64,000 nucleotides of DNA from Sulfurimonadaceae bacterium (GTDB taxonomy: Bacteria > Campylobacterota > Campylobacteria > Campylobacterales > Sulfurimonadaceae): the NCBI GenBank assembly GCA_028683835.1, contig JAQUHB010000009.1, positions 1 to 64,000 of the forward strand. Reading direction: 5' to 3'. This document shows, one piece after another, positions 27,028 through 37,106 of the stretch. Every line of letters begins with the position of its first letter. Within the stretch, counting starts at the first letter, position 1. The notes beneath the pieces are model-generated. The model was not told the origin of the DNA, searched no databases, and saw only the letters and a program-made list of their open reading frames with translations. The translations under genes were made by a program, and so were the position numbers.

Positions 27028-27501
27028 TTAACGCTCTAAAGCGACAGCACCGCTTCTAACGATCTCTTTAGGATGAAAACGTTTGACAGCTGAAAGAAAA
27101 TAATCAACTCTTTTTGGCTCATCAGCTACCATCGCTATAATCACCTCTTCGCTAACATTGACAATATTTCCATTGTATGCACTACAAAGGGTAGAAATAT
27201 CACTCAAATTTTCACTAATTGGAAACTTGACAAGTGCCATCTCTTTTTCAACGAGATCAGCATGTTCGATAACTTTTAAAACTGGGATCAGTTTATGAAG
27301 CTGTTTTGTGATCTGTTCCATAACACGTACAGAACCCGATGTAACGATCGTGAGTCTTGAATATCTACTCTCAGGAATAGGTGCTACTGTCAGAGATGTG
27401 ATGTTGTATCCACGTCCTGAAAAAAGGTCTGTAATACGAGAAAGCACACTCGCTTCGTTAATTACGATAACCGAAATTACACGTCTTGCTGCTTCTTCCA
27501 T
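27028..27501 (-). CDS. ilvN: Acetolactate synthase small (regulatory) subunit
   Basis: 157 residues. The ACT domain opens with [36 protein letters not shown], followed by a C-terminal domain ending [18 protein letters not shown]. It binds valine and activates IlvB. The ATG is adjacent to the ilvB stop, and lpxD follows after 1 bp. The short ilvH symbol is used in some genomes. Confidence 0.95.
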   Translation of the reverse strand: MEEAARRVISVIVINEASVLSRITDLFSGRGYNITSLTVAPIPESRYSRLTIVTSGSVRVMEQITKQLHKLIPVLKVIEHADLVEKEMALVKFPISENLSDISTLCSAYNGNIVNVSEEVIIAMVADEPKRVDYFLSAVKRFHPKEIVRSGAVALER

Positions 27502-29196
27502 TTACTTCTCCTTATACTCTAGCATCATATTAAACAACGATCCGCCTGCTGGAACCATCGGCATAACGTTTTCTAGTCTGTGAACTTTTACATCTATAAA
27601 AGCAACCACATTTTTTTCTACTGCGTCTTTAAGTGCAGCATCAAACTCTTCTTTTGTACCTACTCTGTATCCTATTCCACCAAACGCTTCTGCAAGTTTG
27701 ACGAAGTCAGGTTGGATTGAAAGATCTGTCGAAGAGTGACGTTTGTTGTAAAAAAGTGTTTGCCACTGACGTACCATTCCCAAGTAATTATTATTGAGGA
27801 TAATATTTATAACCGGCAGTTTATACTCAACTGTCGTCATCAACTCTTGTACGTTCATGAGTATCGAGCCGTCTCCTGTAAAGTTTATACTTACACGAGA
27901 AGGATCAGCCACTTTAACACCCATAGCTGCTGGAAAGCCAAAGCCCATCGTTCCAAGTCCACCAGATGTTATCCATTGACGAGGACGTGAAAACGGATAA
28001 AACTGTGCTGTCCACATTTGGTGCTGACCAACATCCGTAGAGATATTTGCATCATCTCCTAATAACTCTCCAACTCTTTGGATAATCCATTGAGGTTTGA
28101 GTTCTACTGTGTCCTCTTTATAAGAAAGTGGATGAAGTTTATTAAAGTTTGCAATCGTATCCAACCAAGGTGTATAACGTTCTTTGTCGATGGTTGTTTT
28201 TGCAATCTCGATCATACTTGTAGCAACATTTTTCAAATCGCCAACAATTGGAAAATCGGCATTTACAAGTTTAGAAATACTCGCTGGATCAATATCTACA
28301 TGAATCACTTTTGCATTCTTTGCAAATTCACTCAATTTTCCCGTAACACGGTCATCAAATCTCGCACCCAAACCGATAACAAGATCCGTTTCGCTCATCG
28401 CCATATTTGCTGCGTAACTTCCATGCATGCCAAGCATAGAGATCAAAAGAGGATCATCAAAGCGGAGCGTTCCACGAGCCATAAGTGTCTCAACAGCAGG
28501 AATTCCAGTCATTTGTACCAGTTTTCTAATCTCTTCACCCGCATTTGAGTTGATAATTCCTCCACCAAGATAAAAGAGTGGACGTTTCGCCTCAGCTATC
28601 GCTTCCATCGCTTTTTTAATCTGGCGTAAATTACCATTAATATTTGGTTTATATGTCTCAAGTTCAACTGGTTTGCTGTAATCAAATGTTGCGATCTGCG
28701 CTGTCACATCTTTTGGAATATCTACATGAACAGGTCCCGGACGCCCTGTACGAGCGATATAAAATGCTTCTTTAAGTATGCGTGGAAGATCAGCCGCATC
28801 TGTTACAAGATAGTTATGTTTTGTACAAGAACGACTAATACCTACTGCATCTATCTCTTGGAATGCATCAGTACCGATAAGACTCATAGGAACCTGTCCG
28901 CTAATAACGACCATTGGAACTGAATCCATATATGCGTCTGCAAGACCCGTAACCGCATTTGTAAATCCCGGTCCGCTTGTAATCATTGCGACACCAACTT
29001 TACCGCTTGCTTTTGCATAACCTTCAGCAGCATGCACTGCGGCTTGTTCATGACGAGCTAAAATATGTTTAAAAGAGTTTTGTTTATAAATCTCATCATA
29101 GACGTTCATAATCGCACCACCTGGGTAACCAAAAATGGTATCTACGTTTTCTGCGATCAATGCTTCAATGACCATCTGTGCGCCACTAATCTGCAT
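27502..29196 (-). CDS. ilvB: Acetolactate synthase large subunit
   Basis: 564 residues with all three ThDP-enzyme domains. The N-terminal domain has the catalytic Glu in HEQAAVHAAEGYA. The middle FAD domain is next. The C-terminal ThDP motif GDGSILMNVQELMTTVEYKLPVINIILNNN closes it. It condenses pyruvate into acetolactate for valine/leucine, or with 2-oxobutyrate for isoleucine. It leads ilvB-ilvN-lpxD-lpxD. ilvA lies just upstream on the same strand beyond the ppx gene. Confidence 0.96.
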   Translation of the reverse strand: MQISGAQMVIEALIAENVDTIFGYPGGAIMNVYDEIYKQNSFKHILARHEQAAVHAAEGYAKASGKVGVAMITSGPGFTNAVTGLADAYMDSVPMVVISGQVPMSLIGTDAFQEIDAVGISRSCTKHNYLVTDAADLPRILKEAFYIARTGRPGPVHVDIPKDVTAQIATFDYSKPVELETYKPNINGNLRQIKKAMEAIAEAKRPLFYLGGGIINSNAGEEIRKLVQMTGIPAVETLMARGTLRFDDPLLISMLGMHGSYAANMAMSETDLVIGLGARFDDRVTGKLSEFAKNAKVIHVDIDPASISKLVNADFPIVGDLKNVATSMIEIAKTTIDKERYTPWLDTIANFNKLHPLSYKEDTVELKPQWIIQRVGELLGDDANISTDVGQHQMWTAQFYPFSRPRQWITSGGLGTMGFGFPAAMGVKVADPSRVSINFTGDGSILMNVQELMTTVEYKLPVINIILNNNYLGMVRQWQTLFYNKRHSSTDLSIQPDFVKLAEAFGGIGYRVGTKEEFDAALKDAVEKNVVAFIDVKVHRLENVMPMVPAGGSLFNMMLEYKEK

Positions 29197-29284
29197 ATCG
29201 TCTCCTTATTAAAAATTCGCCAATTATAGTAATAAAGAGCTATAACTTAGGTTAAATCTATCTAATTTTTTATGTTTTAAGCTC

Positions 29285-30193
29285 TTATTTAACACTTTCT
29301 TCACAATATGAAAGCGCGATTCCCTCTCGTAGACCATCATCTATCACTACAGAACTTGTATATTCAAGCAGTTCATAAAGCTTTTGTACGATGATAATAC
29401 CTGAAATAATGAGCTCTTCACGCCCTACTCCAACGTAAAAAGCTCTTGTTTGCTCATCCATGGCAAGGAGATCATCCATCGTTTTTTGACATCCTCGTTG
29501 ATCTAACACATAGCCATTTATTCGTGATGCATCGTACGTATGATAATTCATGTTTTGCAGATAAGCCGCGATTGTTGTGGGTGTACCCGCTGTTTGCACA
29601 AAAATTTCAGGCTTTTCATAAGTGACATAATAAGAGCTGATATATTCTTTAACTGGGATTAGAAGTTTGTCCAAATTTTTTTGTATTTCATCAATATCAT
29701 TTGAAGATTCTGAGAGTGTCACGATACCAATATTGAAGCTTTTTGAAGTGAGGTTGCCATTTTTGTAAAAAATGATTTCAGTCGAACCGCCGCCGATATC
29801 AACAAGTGTAAAAGAAGAGGAGGAGAGTTTTGAAATATCGAGTCTATTTTTAACAGCTTTTGTCGCAAGAGTTGCTTCTCTCTCTCCATCGATAATCTCA
29901 AAAAAAACACCAGTTTTAGTAAAAATCTCTTCTAAAACTTCAGCAGAATTTTGGGCTTGTCGCATAGCTTCTGTAGTAAAAGCAACCACTTTATGGGATG
30001 AAAAATTCAATTTTCTATCCGCTTCAAGCAGTGCTGTTATAACTCTATTGATAGCTTTTTCATTGATTATTTTGTTTACATGTAAGCCATCGGCAGTTCT
30101 TACAACGGTTTCATATTCCTTGCCCCACTTTTTCTTTTGGCAATCATATGCAATACATCGAAGGGTATTAGAACCAAGATCAATCGCAATCAT
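29285..30193 (-). CDS. ppx: Ppx/GppA family exopolyphosphatase
   Basis: 302 residues. The actin-like ATPase fold has phosphate-1 motif IAIDLGSNTLRCIAYD, TEAMRQAQN and the phosphate-2 motif FTLVDIGGGSTEIIFY. It is of the short, two-domain kind common in Campylobacterota, without the HD domain of E. coli Ppx. It hydrolyses polyphosphate or pppGpp; the two cannot be told apart here. ilvA ends 3 bp before its start. One TTACATGTAA lies within it (30076-30085). Confidence 0.88.
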   Translation of the reverse strand: MIAIDLGSNTLRCIAYDCQKKKWGKEYETVVRTADGLHVNKIINEKAINRVITALLEADRKLNFSSHKVVAFTTEAMRQAQNSAEVLEEIFTKTGVFFEIIDGEREATLATKAVKNRLDISKLSSSSFTLVDIGGGSTEIIFYKNGNLTSKSFNIGIVTLSESSNDIDEIQKNLDKLLIPVKEYISSYYVTYEKPEIFVQTAGTPTTIAAYLQNMNYHTYDASRINGYVLDQRGCQKTMDDLLAMDEQTRAFYVGVGREELIISGIIIVQKLYELLEYTSSVVIDDGLREGIALSYCEESVK

Positions 30194-30196
30194 ATA

Positions 30197-31408
30197 TTAA
30201 TTAATATACTTACTAAGATATCCCTCTTTTTCAAGCACTGAGAGTATCTCTTTTTGATGTTCTTCACCCTTGGTTTCTAAGTGAATCGTCACATGTGCAT
30301 CACCATAATCAAGAGAAATAGCTGTTCTATCATACGCAATATGCACGATATTTGCATTTAAATCTCTGAGTATTTCTGTGAGTTTCATCAATGAACCCGG
30401 CTTATCAATAAGCGTTACAGTTATCTTCATCTTGCGGCTTGATTTGAGAAGACCTTTTTCGATGATAACAGACAAAAGCGTGACATCCACATTTCCACCA
30501 CTCAGTACTACAGCTACTTTTTTGCCTCTAAGCTCTGGGAGTTCATTATGTAAAAGTGCCGCAACACCTACGGCCCCAGCACCTTCGACGACCAACTTCT
30601 GACGTTCAAGCAGATAAAGTATCGCACTTGCTATCTCTTCATCATCCACACCAATAAACCTGTCCACGTTTTCAAGAATATGTTGCAGTGTTATAGATGA
30701 ACAATCACGCACAGCAATACCATCAGCGATAGTACGAACAGAAAGCGAATCTACAGCCCGTCCAAGATCATAAGAATTTTTGAGTGCTGGTGCGCCTTTT
30801 GCACTTACACCTATAACTTGAATATGAGGATTAATACTTTTAAGAGCTTTAGCAATCCCCGATATGAGACCGCCACCGCCAACTGGGACAAGTACAGCAT
30901 CAAGTTCCTCTGCTTGCTCCAAGATCTCCAGAGCAATAGTTCCCTGACCAGCCATCACCTCATCATCTTCAAAAGGATGAACAAAAACTAAAGAGTTCTC
31001 TTTGCCGTAAATAAGTGCATATGCATACGCTTCATCATAATTTGAACCAGCGAGAATAACATTTGCACCATAATGTCTCACACCGTTTATTTTCGTAAGC
31101 GGTGTAGAATCTGGCATAATAATCGTCGCGTTTATGCCAAACATCTGAGCAGAAAAAGCCACGCCTTGAGCGTGATTTCCAGCACTTGCGGCGACAACGC
31201 CACTGTTTCTTTGCTCATCACTGAGAGAGGCTATCTTATTATATGCGCCCCGTATTTTAAACGCGCCTGTGACTTGAAGATTCTCTTTTTTTAAGTAGAC
31301 TTCACAGCCTGAGGCTTCACTTAAGTATGGTGCATAAGAAAATGGCGTTTTTACAACAACATCTTTGATACGTTCTTGCGCTTCGTATATTTTATTTAAG
31401 TCTAACAA
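30197..31408 (-). CDS. ilvA: Threonine ammonia-lyase with one ACT domain
   Basis: 403 residues. The PLP lysine is in LQVTGAFKIRGAYNK, the phosphate loop is VPVGGGGLISG, and a C-terminal ACT domain (about 325-403, MKITVTLIDKPGSLMKLTEIL) is present. This is the roughly 400-residue form with a single regulatory ACT domain. It deaminates threonine to 2-oxobutyrate for isoleucine, fitting the ilvB-ilvN genes downstream. A catabolic role is possible, since the short form is shared with TdcB-like enzymes. Confidence 0.93.
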   Translation of the reverse strand: MLDLNKIYEAQERIKDVVVKTPFSYAPYLSEASGCEVYLKKENLQVTGAFKIRGAYNKIASLSDEQRNSGVVAASAGNHAQGVAFSAQMFGINATIIMPDSTPLTKINGVRHYGANVILAGSNYDEAYAYALIYGKENSLVFVHPFEDDEVMAGQGTIALEILEQAEELDAVLVPVGGGGLISGIAKALKSINPHIQVIGVSAKGAPALKNSYDLGRAVDSLSVRTIADGIAVRDCSSITLQHILENVDRFIGVDDEEIASAILYLLERQKLVVEGAGAVGVAALLHNELPELRGKKVAVVLSGGNVDVTLLSVIIEKGLLKSSRKMKITVTLIDKPGSLMKLTEILRDLNANIVHIAYDRTAISLDYGDAHVTIHLETKGEEHQKEILSVLEKEGYLSKYIN

Positions 31409-31417
31409 TGAGTTTTC

Positions 31418-31843
31418 CTACATATTGCGATGGTCAACCATCGCACATTGGTTTTGAACCACTATCATTCCAGCATCTTTTGCTTTTTGTGCAGCTTCAT
31501 TATTTACTATGCCCGCTTGAGCCCAAAACACTTTAATATCTCCACGTTTGATACATGCATCAGCAACAGCATCCAGGGCATCAGGTTTACGAAAAATATT
31601 GACCATATCTACCGCAAATGGGATCTCTTCGAGTGATTTATAAACAGTTTCTCCCAAAATTGTTTCACCCTTTGGATATACGGGAACTATCTTGTAACCG
31701 CAATTTTGTAAATACGCCGCGACTCTGTGACTGTCTTTATCAGGATCAGGTGAAAGTCCAAGAACAGCAATCGTTTTAACAGTTTCAAAAATCTCTTTTA
31801 TTTCATCTTTATTTGAATTTATTGTTGGGAATTCGCACTCCAT
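31418..31843 (-). CDS. CoA-binding domain protein (YccU type)
   Basis: 141 residues forming one Rossmann-like CoA_binding domain: IAVLGLSPDPDKDSHRVAAYLQNCGYKIVPVYPKGETILGETVYKSLEEIP, then VDMVNIFRKPDALDAV and the C-terminal VVQNQCAMVDHRNM. The family (succinyl-CoA-synthetase-like CoA binding) has no settled function. It heads the leftward run with ilvA (9-bp gap), ppx and ilvBN. Confidence 0.85.
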   Translation of the reverse strand: MECEFPTINSNKDEIKEIFETVKTIAVLGLSPDPDKDSHRVAAYLQNCGYKIVPVYPKGETILGETVYKSLEEIPFAVDMVNIFRKPDALDAVADACIKRGDIKVFWAQAGIVNNEAAQKAKDAGMIVVQNQCAMVDHRNM

Positions 31844-32009
31844 AGATAGATCCTTTTCTTATATTTTTACGGTGATTATATAACATTCTCCCTTATGTTT
31901 GATAAACTAAACTTTATACGCACCATCCATATTATTAAGAATTTATACGTATTGATATTATTATCTAAGGTTCTTTTGTTATGATATTCAATATTTAAAT
32001 CTTGAAAAA

Positions 32010-33239
32010 ATGAGAAAAGTAATGTTAGATCCATTAACCAAACTTCAAATGAGAAATGTATTGTTGAATGATATATTATCTATAAAAATAGGTAGTCTAC
32101 TTTTAATAGATATTGACAATTTTCACTGCATAAACAATATGTATGGTATCAAATCTGGAGATATCGTACTCACAAAAATTGCAAACTTTTTAAATGATTT
32201 TTCAAAAAAACAAGGATATAAGATTTACAGAGTAGCATCCAATGAGTTTGCCCTTTTGGATTATGAAGCTAACTTTGATCTTGATGATATTTACAATGAT
32301 ATCGAGTATCTCATAGATGCTATATCAAAATATGATATATTTATTGATACTATAGAAGAGAGTATAAACGTCCATGTGACAGTCGGTTTTGCAATTTCAA
32401 ATAACTTAATCCTCGAAGAAGCCGGTGCTGCACTCCAACATGCCAAAAAAAATTCTCTCAAGTTTTCAGCATACTCAAATCTTACAAATGATGTACTAGG
32501 GCTCTCACGTTATGTGTACTGGAATAAAGAGATTCAAAAAGCGATAAAGTCTGAAAATATCATTCCTTTTTTCCAGCCTATATTTGACATAAAGGGAACC
32601 ATTGTCAAACATGAAATACTAATGCGCCTTGTACAAGAAGGTGAAGAAAAAAAACTCTTTATTTCGCCTGTTGAATTTTTAGCTATTTCTGTACAGACAA
32701 AAAAGTATAATGAACTTTCAAGAACGATTATCTTTCATTCACTCTACCTTATGCAAAATACACAGCATAGTTTTTCCATTAACTTTGCTTATCAGGATAT
32801 TAAAAACAAAGAGTTGATGTATGATCTCTATAATTTTTTAGAGAACAATCCTGATGTAGCTAAGAGAGTGACATTTGAAATTTTAGAAACTGAACTTATC
32901 AAAGATAAACAACTACTCATGGAATTTTTAAAGAAGGTAAAAAGTTATGGTGTATGTATTGCTATTGATGATTTTGGAAGCGGGTTTTCAAGTTTTGAAA
33001 TGATTCTTTTAGTAGAACCGGATTTTATAAAAATCGACGGTTCTTTGATTAAAAATATAGATGTAGATAAGAAAGCTCTGACTCTGGTTGAAGCGATTGT
33101 CGTATTTTCGCATAAGATGGGCATGCAAGTTGTAGCAGAATATGTTCATAGCAAAGCGGTATACGACATACTCACCACAATAGAAGTCGATATGTTTCAA
33201 GGATTTTATCTCTGTGAACCTCTATTTACTCCTAATTAG
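32010..33239 (+). CDS. Degenerate GGDEF plus EAL domain protein (probable c-di-GMP phosphodiesterase)
   Basis: 409 residues with no sensor domain. The GGDEF domain starts at residue 7 (DPLTKLQMRN), and its active loop reads VASNEF (75-80) instead of GGDEF, so no cyclase activity is expected. The EAL domain keeps the metal and catalytic residues: E202 (as EIL), N258, E290/E293, D320-D321, K341 and E377. It is therefore probably an active phosphodiesterase. ATG 32010 or 32022 could start it. It lies 12 bp before the ABC genes and may be co-transcribed. Confidence 0.88.
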   Translation: MRKVMLDPLTKLQMRNVLLNDILSIKIGSLLLIDIDNFHCINNMYGIKSGDIVLTKIANFLNDFSKKQGYKIYRVASNEFALLDYEANFDLDDIYNDIEYLIDAISKYDIFIDTIEESINVHVTVGFAISNNLILEEAGAALQHAKKNSLKFSAYSNLTNDVLGLSRYVYWNKEIQKAIKSENIIPFFQPIFDIKGTIVKHEILMRLVQEGEEKKLFISPVEFLAISVQTKKYNELSRTIIFHSLYLMQNTQHSFSINFAYQDIKNKELMYDLYNFLENNPDVAKRVTFEILETELIKDKQLLMEFLKKVKSYGVCIAIDDFGSGFSSFEMILLVEPDFIKIDGSLIKNIDVDKKALTLVEAIVVFSHKMGMQVVAEYVHSKAVYDILTTIEVDMFQGFYLCEPLFTPN

Positions 33240-33251
33240 ATACAATTTTTC

Positions 33252-33941
33252 ATGCAGACAAAAAATATCATAGAGATCGCATCTTGCGTCTTCAAATACC
33301 CTCAAAGCCAGAGGATTATCCTCGATATCAATCCCTTCCATGTAAGAAGTGGCGGACACCTTTTTCTACACGGAAAAAGTGGAAGCGGTAAGACTACCTT
33401 TTTAAATATTCTTTGCGGTATCACGGAGCCTTTACAAAGTAATATCAAGATTTTAGAAACAGATTTTTCAAATCTCACACCCTCACAAAAAGACAGATTT
33501 CGCGCGGACAATTATGGCACTATCTTCCAGCAGTTCAATCTTTTGCCATATCTCAGTGTCAAAGAAAACATCGCTCTTTCATGTGGTTTTTCAAAACAAA
33601 AAACCTACCATGTAAGCGACATGGAGGAGGAAATAGAAAGACTCATGTCTGCACTTGATCTCGCTTCTTCACTTTTAAACAAACAAGCGATGCATCTAAG
33701 TGTAGGCGAGCAGCAACGTGTGGCAGTTGCGCGCGCGCTCATCGGCGCGCCGAAAATCATCATAGCCGATGAACCGACAAGTGCTCTTGACAGTGATGCC
33801 AAAGAGAGCTTTATGAAGCTTCTTTTTGCTCAGATAGAAGCACAAGGGTCTACTCTGCTTTTTGTGAGTCATGATAAAGAACTCTCATCTTATTTTGAAA
33901 CAGATTATGATTTTTCTAAGTTTAATAAGGCCCTATCATGA
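33252..33941 (+). CDS. ABC transporter ATP-binding protein (LolD/MacB type)
   Basis: 229 residues. Walker A is GKSGSGKTT (41-49), the signature is LSVGEQQRVAVARAL, and Walker B is [12 protein letters not shown]. The sequence group is that of LolD/MacB/FtsE ATPases. It overlaps the permease gene by 4 bp. With the downstream DUF3299 lipoprotein it resembles metal-uptake-linked operons (for example Zrg in Vibrio), but the substrate is not shown by the sequence. Confidence 0.92.
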   Translation: MQTKNIIEIASCVFKYPQSQRIILDINPFHVRSGGHLFLHGKSGSGKTTFLNILCGITEPLQSNIKILETDFSNLTPSQKDRFRADNYGTIFQQFNLLPYLSVKENIALSCGFSKQKTYHVSDMEEEIERLMSALDLASSLLNKQAMHLSVGEQQRVAVARALIGAPKIIIADEPTSALDSDAKESFMKLLFAQIEAQGSTLLFVSHDKELSSYFETDYDFSKFNKALS

Positions 33942-35185
33942 AGACTCTTTGGCTTTTAACTTCCAAAAGTATCACAAACAGAAGAATGGCTTTTACTCTT
34001 TCTATTATCTCTATAGTTATCAGTGTCGTATTGCTTTTAGGTATTGATAGAATTACTAAAGCAGCAAAAAACCATTTTTTAAACACTATCAACCAAACAG
34101 ATCTGATAGCTGCAGCACCCGAGGGTTCTTTGGATATTCTTTTAAATCTTATCTTTCATATGGGAGATCCGCTTAAAGAAGTGGATTATAGTTCTTATCA
34201 AACCATATCAAAAATGGATAAGGTCGCATGGGCAGTGCCTTTATCTGTTGGAGATTCTTTTAAAAGTTATGATGCTGTTTCTACTACAAATGATTATTTT
34301 AAGTATTACAGATATGCTTCTGCTAAAGTTCTTGAGTTTTCACAAGGAGGTGACTTTAAAGATTTTTATGATGTAGTCGTGGGTAGTGAAGTAGCGAAAA
34401 AACTGCATTTGACTTTGCATGAGATCATTCATCTTTCACACTCAAGCGGTGAGTCAGCACACACACATGCAAACCGAGATTTTCACATCTGCGGCATCTT
34501 AAAATCCACAGGAACACCAAACGACACAAGTGTATTTTTTCAACTAAAAGCCGATGAAGCCATCCATCTAGAATGGCAAAGCGGACATTTCGTGGATATG
34601 CACATTAGCTCAGAGCAACTCGCAAAGATGAATATTCAACCTAAACATATAAGCGGAATTTTAATTGGTCTTAAAAACCGCAGTAATATCTTAAATATCG
34701 CAGACAAGTTGGAACATTTTAAAGGCGAAAACTTGAAAGCGGTCATTCCCGCAAAAGCACTCTCAAAACTTTATGTCCTTCTAAAAAATATGCAAGAAAT
34801 CCTGACCCTTATCTCTAGTATTGTCTTTGTAGCAGCGATCTTTGGGATGATAGCTACTATGCTCGCAACCCTCAATGACAGAAGACGTGAGATAGCGATT
34901 CTTCGAACACTTGGAGCTACAGTCAAGAGTATATTTACTCTCTTTGCCTTGGAAGCGTTTATTATTGTGGCAAGTGGGATATTGCTTGGAAATGTGTTAC
35001 TTACACTTCTATTGATTTTAAATAATCTTGTTTTTTATACAACAGTACAGATTAGTTATTTTCCTGATATTTATGAGCTTTCACTACTCTTTATAATGCT
35101 TATTTCAGCAATAATAGTAAGTGTCATTCCAGCTTTAAAATCCTATAAAAACTCTCTACAAGATGGTTTGATGGTGAAAATATGA
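33938..35185 (+). CDS. ABC transporter permease, FtsX/MacB type, with His-rich periplasmic loop
   Basis: 415 residues. One N-terminal membrane helix (about 18-38) is followed by a large periplasmic domain (about 40-270) and three C-terminal helices with NDRRREIAILRTLGATVKSIF, the FtsX signature. The periplasmic domain has seven His within residues 157-183 (HLTLHEIIHLSHSSGES, then HTH, then H183), suggesting metal binding. It overlaps both neighbours by 4 bp. Such permeases use mechanotransmission rather than a substrate channel, so it may move a lipoprotein or chaperoned metal. Confidence 0.88.
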   Translation: MKTLWLLTSKSITNRRMAFTLSIISIVISVVLLLGIDRITKAAKNHFLNTINQTDLIAAAPEGSLDILLNLIFHMGDPLKEVDYSSYQTISKMDKVAWAVPLSVGDSFKSYDAVSTTNDYFKYYRYASAKVLEFSQGGDFKDFYDVVVGSEVAKKLHLTLHEIIHLSHSSGESAHTHANRDFHICGILKSTGTPNDTSVFFQLKADEAIHLEWQSGHFVDMHISSEQLAKMNIQPKHISGILIGLKNRSNILNIADKLEHFKGENLKAVIPAKALSKLYVLLKNMQEILTLISSIVFVAAIFGMIATMLATLNDRRREIAILRTLGATVKSIFTLFALEAFIIVASGILLGNVLLTLLLILNNLVFYTTVQISYFPDIYELSLLFIMLISAIIVSVIPALKSYKNSLQDGLMVKI

Positions 35186-35712
35186 TAAAAAAATTCTCTT
35201 TATTACTGCTTATCCTACTGTTTTGGGCATGTTCAAGTGAACCTAGCTTTGATATAGACGACTGGTCAAAGCTGATCGATCCAAACTTCAATCAACAAAA
35301 AATAGTAAGTTTTTATAAAGAAAAAGTATCGCATGTCAAAGAGGGAACACCTCAAGAGATAGCCATCTATGCACAGATGCAAGAAGCACTAAAGCAAGGT
35401 GGCAATAATAAAGCCATTGATGGCAAACGGGTTAAGCTCTCAGGCTACATCGTCCCTATCGATATTGATGGTGAAAGTGTCAGCACTTTTTTATTTTTCC
35501 CAAATCAGGCAGCTTGTATCCATGTACCTGCGTCTCCGGAAAATCAGACTATCTTTGTAACTGCGAAAAAGGGAGAAGGTATCATGATGGAAGATGCGTA
35601 TGAAAATATCATAGTGTACGGAACTATAAAGCTCCACCATACAGAAGCGGCAAATGGAACAGCTTCTTTTATCATAGACGATGCTATATGTAAAGCAGTT
35701 CCACGCTTATAA
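35182..35712 (+). CDS. DUF3299 lipoprotein
   Basis: 176 residues. A signal peptide ending in a lipobox-like LLFWAC (Cys17) precedes the DUF3299 domain. That domain has GKRVKLSGYIVPIDIDGESVSTFLFFPNQAACIHVPASPENQTIFV and a C-terminal strand region. The CIHVPxxxENQ core is the family hallmark. Members are secreted or lipid-anchored and often sit next to MacB-type ABC pairs, as here (4-bp overlap). A metal or redox role has been suggested by context only. It converges on the helicase gene with 8 bp between stops. Confidence 0.85.
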   Translation: MIKKFSLLLLILLFWACSSEPSFDIDDWSKLIDPNFNQQKIVSFYKEKVSHVKEGTPQEIAIYAQMQEALKQGGNNKAIDGKRVKLSGYIVPIDIDGESVSTFLFFPNQAACIHVPASPENQTIFVTAKKGEGIMMEDAYENIIVYGTIKLHHTEAANGTASFIIDDAICKAVPRL

Positions 35713-35720
35713 GAAAAGGA

Positions 35721-36956
35721 TTATCTCCCTCTTCTTTGATTTGATGGGCGTTGTTGTGCCGTTTTGGGTCTGGCGTGATTGTTTCTTTGGTTGCTTCTTT
35801 GTTGGATTGGTTCTGCTTTTATAAACGGATCTGGCGTAAATTCTTTGATCATGTGTTTTGGAATCTCTTGCTTGATAAGTTTTTCAATCCCTTTGAGATA
35901 CTCATGCTCATCCACACAAACAAGTGAAATCGCCTCACCACCGTTTCCAGCACGTCCAGTTCTACCAATACGGTGAACATAATCTTCAGCGATATTTGGA
36001 AGCTCGAAGTTTACAACATGAGGAAGTTGGTCTATATCTATACCGCGCGCGGCGATATCTGTCGCAACTAAAACACGTACTTCACCGTTTTTAAAGTCTG
36101 CGAGTGCTTTTGTTCTTGCATTTTGACTTTTGTTTCCGTGTATAGCTGCTGAAGTGATGCCATCTTTTTCTAGCTGAGCACAGAGCTTATTTGCTCCATG
36201 TTTTGTTCTTGTAAAAACCAAAACCTGTTTCCAATCACCTTCTTTGATAAGGTGAGTCAAAAGCTCTTTTTTACGCTCTCTATCAACTGGATGTACCGTT
36301 TGTTTGATATTTCCCGATGTAGCATTTCTTTTTGCTACTTCGATAAGTGCAGGCGAATTTAAAAGTGAGTCAGCAAGTCTTTTGATCTCATCTGAGAATG
36401 TCGCTGAAAAAAGAAGATTTTGACGTTTTTTTGGCAAAATCACAAGCACTTTTTTAATATCGTTGATAAAACCCATATCAAGCATTTTGTCTGCTTCATC
36501 GAGGATTAAAAACTCTACTTTAGAGAGGTCTATCGTTTTTTGACTCACATGGTCAAGTAAACGCCCCGGAGTTGCGATGACGATATCTAAACCTGATTGA
36601 AGCTGTTTGATCTGAGGATTGATGCTCACACCGCCGAAGATGACGCTTGATTTAAAAGGCAGATATTTGCCATATGTTGAAACACTTTCGCCCACTTGAG
36701 CGGCAAGCTCACGAGTAGGTGTGAGTATCAAAGCGCGGATATGGCGACTTGTAGCTTTAGTATCAGCCAACATTTGAAGTAAAGGAAGTGTAAAACCCGC
36801 TGTTTTTCCCGTGCCAGTTTGAGCTCCTGCTAGGACATCTTTTTTACTAAGAATGATTGGAATTGACTGTTTTTGGATAGGTGTTGGCTGCGTATAACCT
36901 TGATCTTGGATCGCTTTGAGTAAAGGAGCGCTAAGCCCTAATGATGAAAATGACAT
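35721..36956 (-). CDS. rhlE: DEAD-box RNA helicase, RhlE type
   Basis: 411 residues with the full DEAD-box set: Q motif [69 protein letters not shown] and [11 protein letters not shown] basic Gln/Arg-rich tail (about 375-411) is typical of RhlE. It unwinds RNA in ribosome assembly or cold adaptation. It is a single-gene unit; a palindrome (GTTACATGTAAC) lies 40 bp upstream of its start at 36996-37005. Confidence 0.95.
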   Translation of the reverse strand: MSFSSLGLSAPLLKAIQDQGYTQPTPIQKQSIPIILSKKDVLAGAQTGTGKTAGFTLPLLQMLADTKATSRHIRALILTPTRELAAQVGESVSTYGKYLPFKSSVIFGGVSINPQIKQLQSGLDIVIATPGRLLDHVSQKTIDLSKVEFLILDEADKMLDMGFINDIKKVLVILPKKRQNLLFSATFSDEIKRLADSLLNSPALIEVAKRNATSGNIKQTVHPVDRERKKELLTHLIKEGDWKQVLVFTRTKHGANKLCAQLEKDGITSAAIHGNKSQNARTKALADFKNGEVRVLVATDIAARGIDIDQLPHVVNFELPNIAEDYVHRIGRTGRAGNGGEAISLVCVDEHEYLKGIEKLIKQEIPKHMIKEFTPDPFIKAEPIQQRSNQRNNHARPKTAQQRPSNQRRGR

Positions 36957-37106
36957 AGTTGAAAGTACCTTGTATGTGTTAGCCCACTGGAAGTGTTACA
37001 TGTAACAAATGTCGATTTAGGCTACGAAAAATATGTTTAAATAGAAGAATAAAAACGAAGTCAGTTGTGAACCGAAGCACAAATAATTTTGCGGATTATA
37101 CCATAG

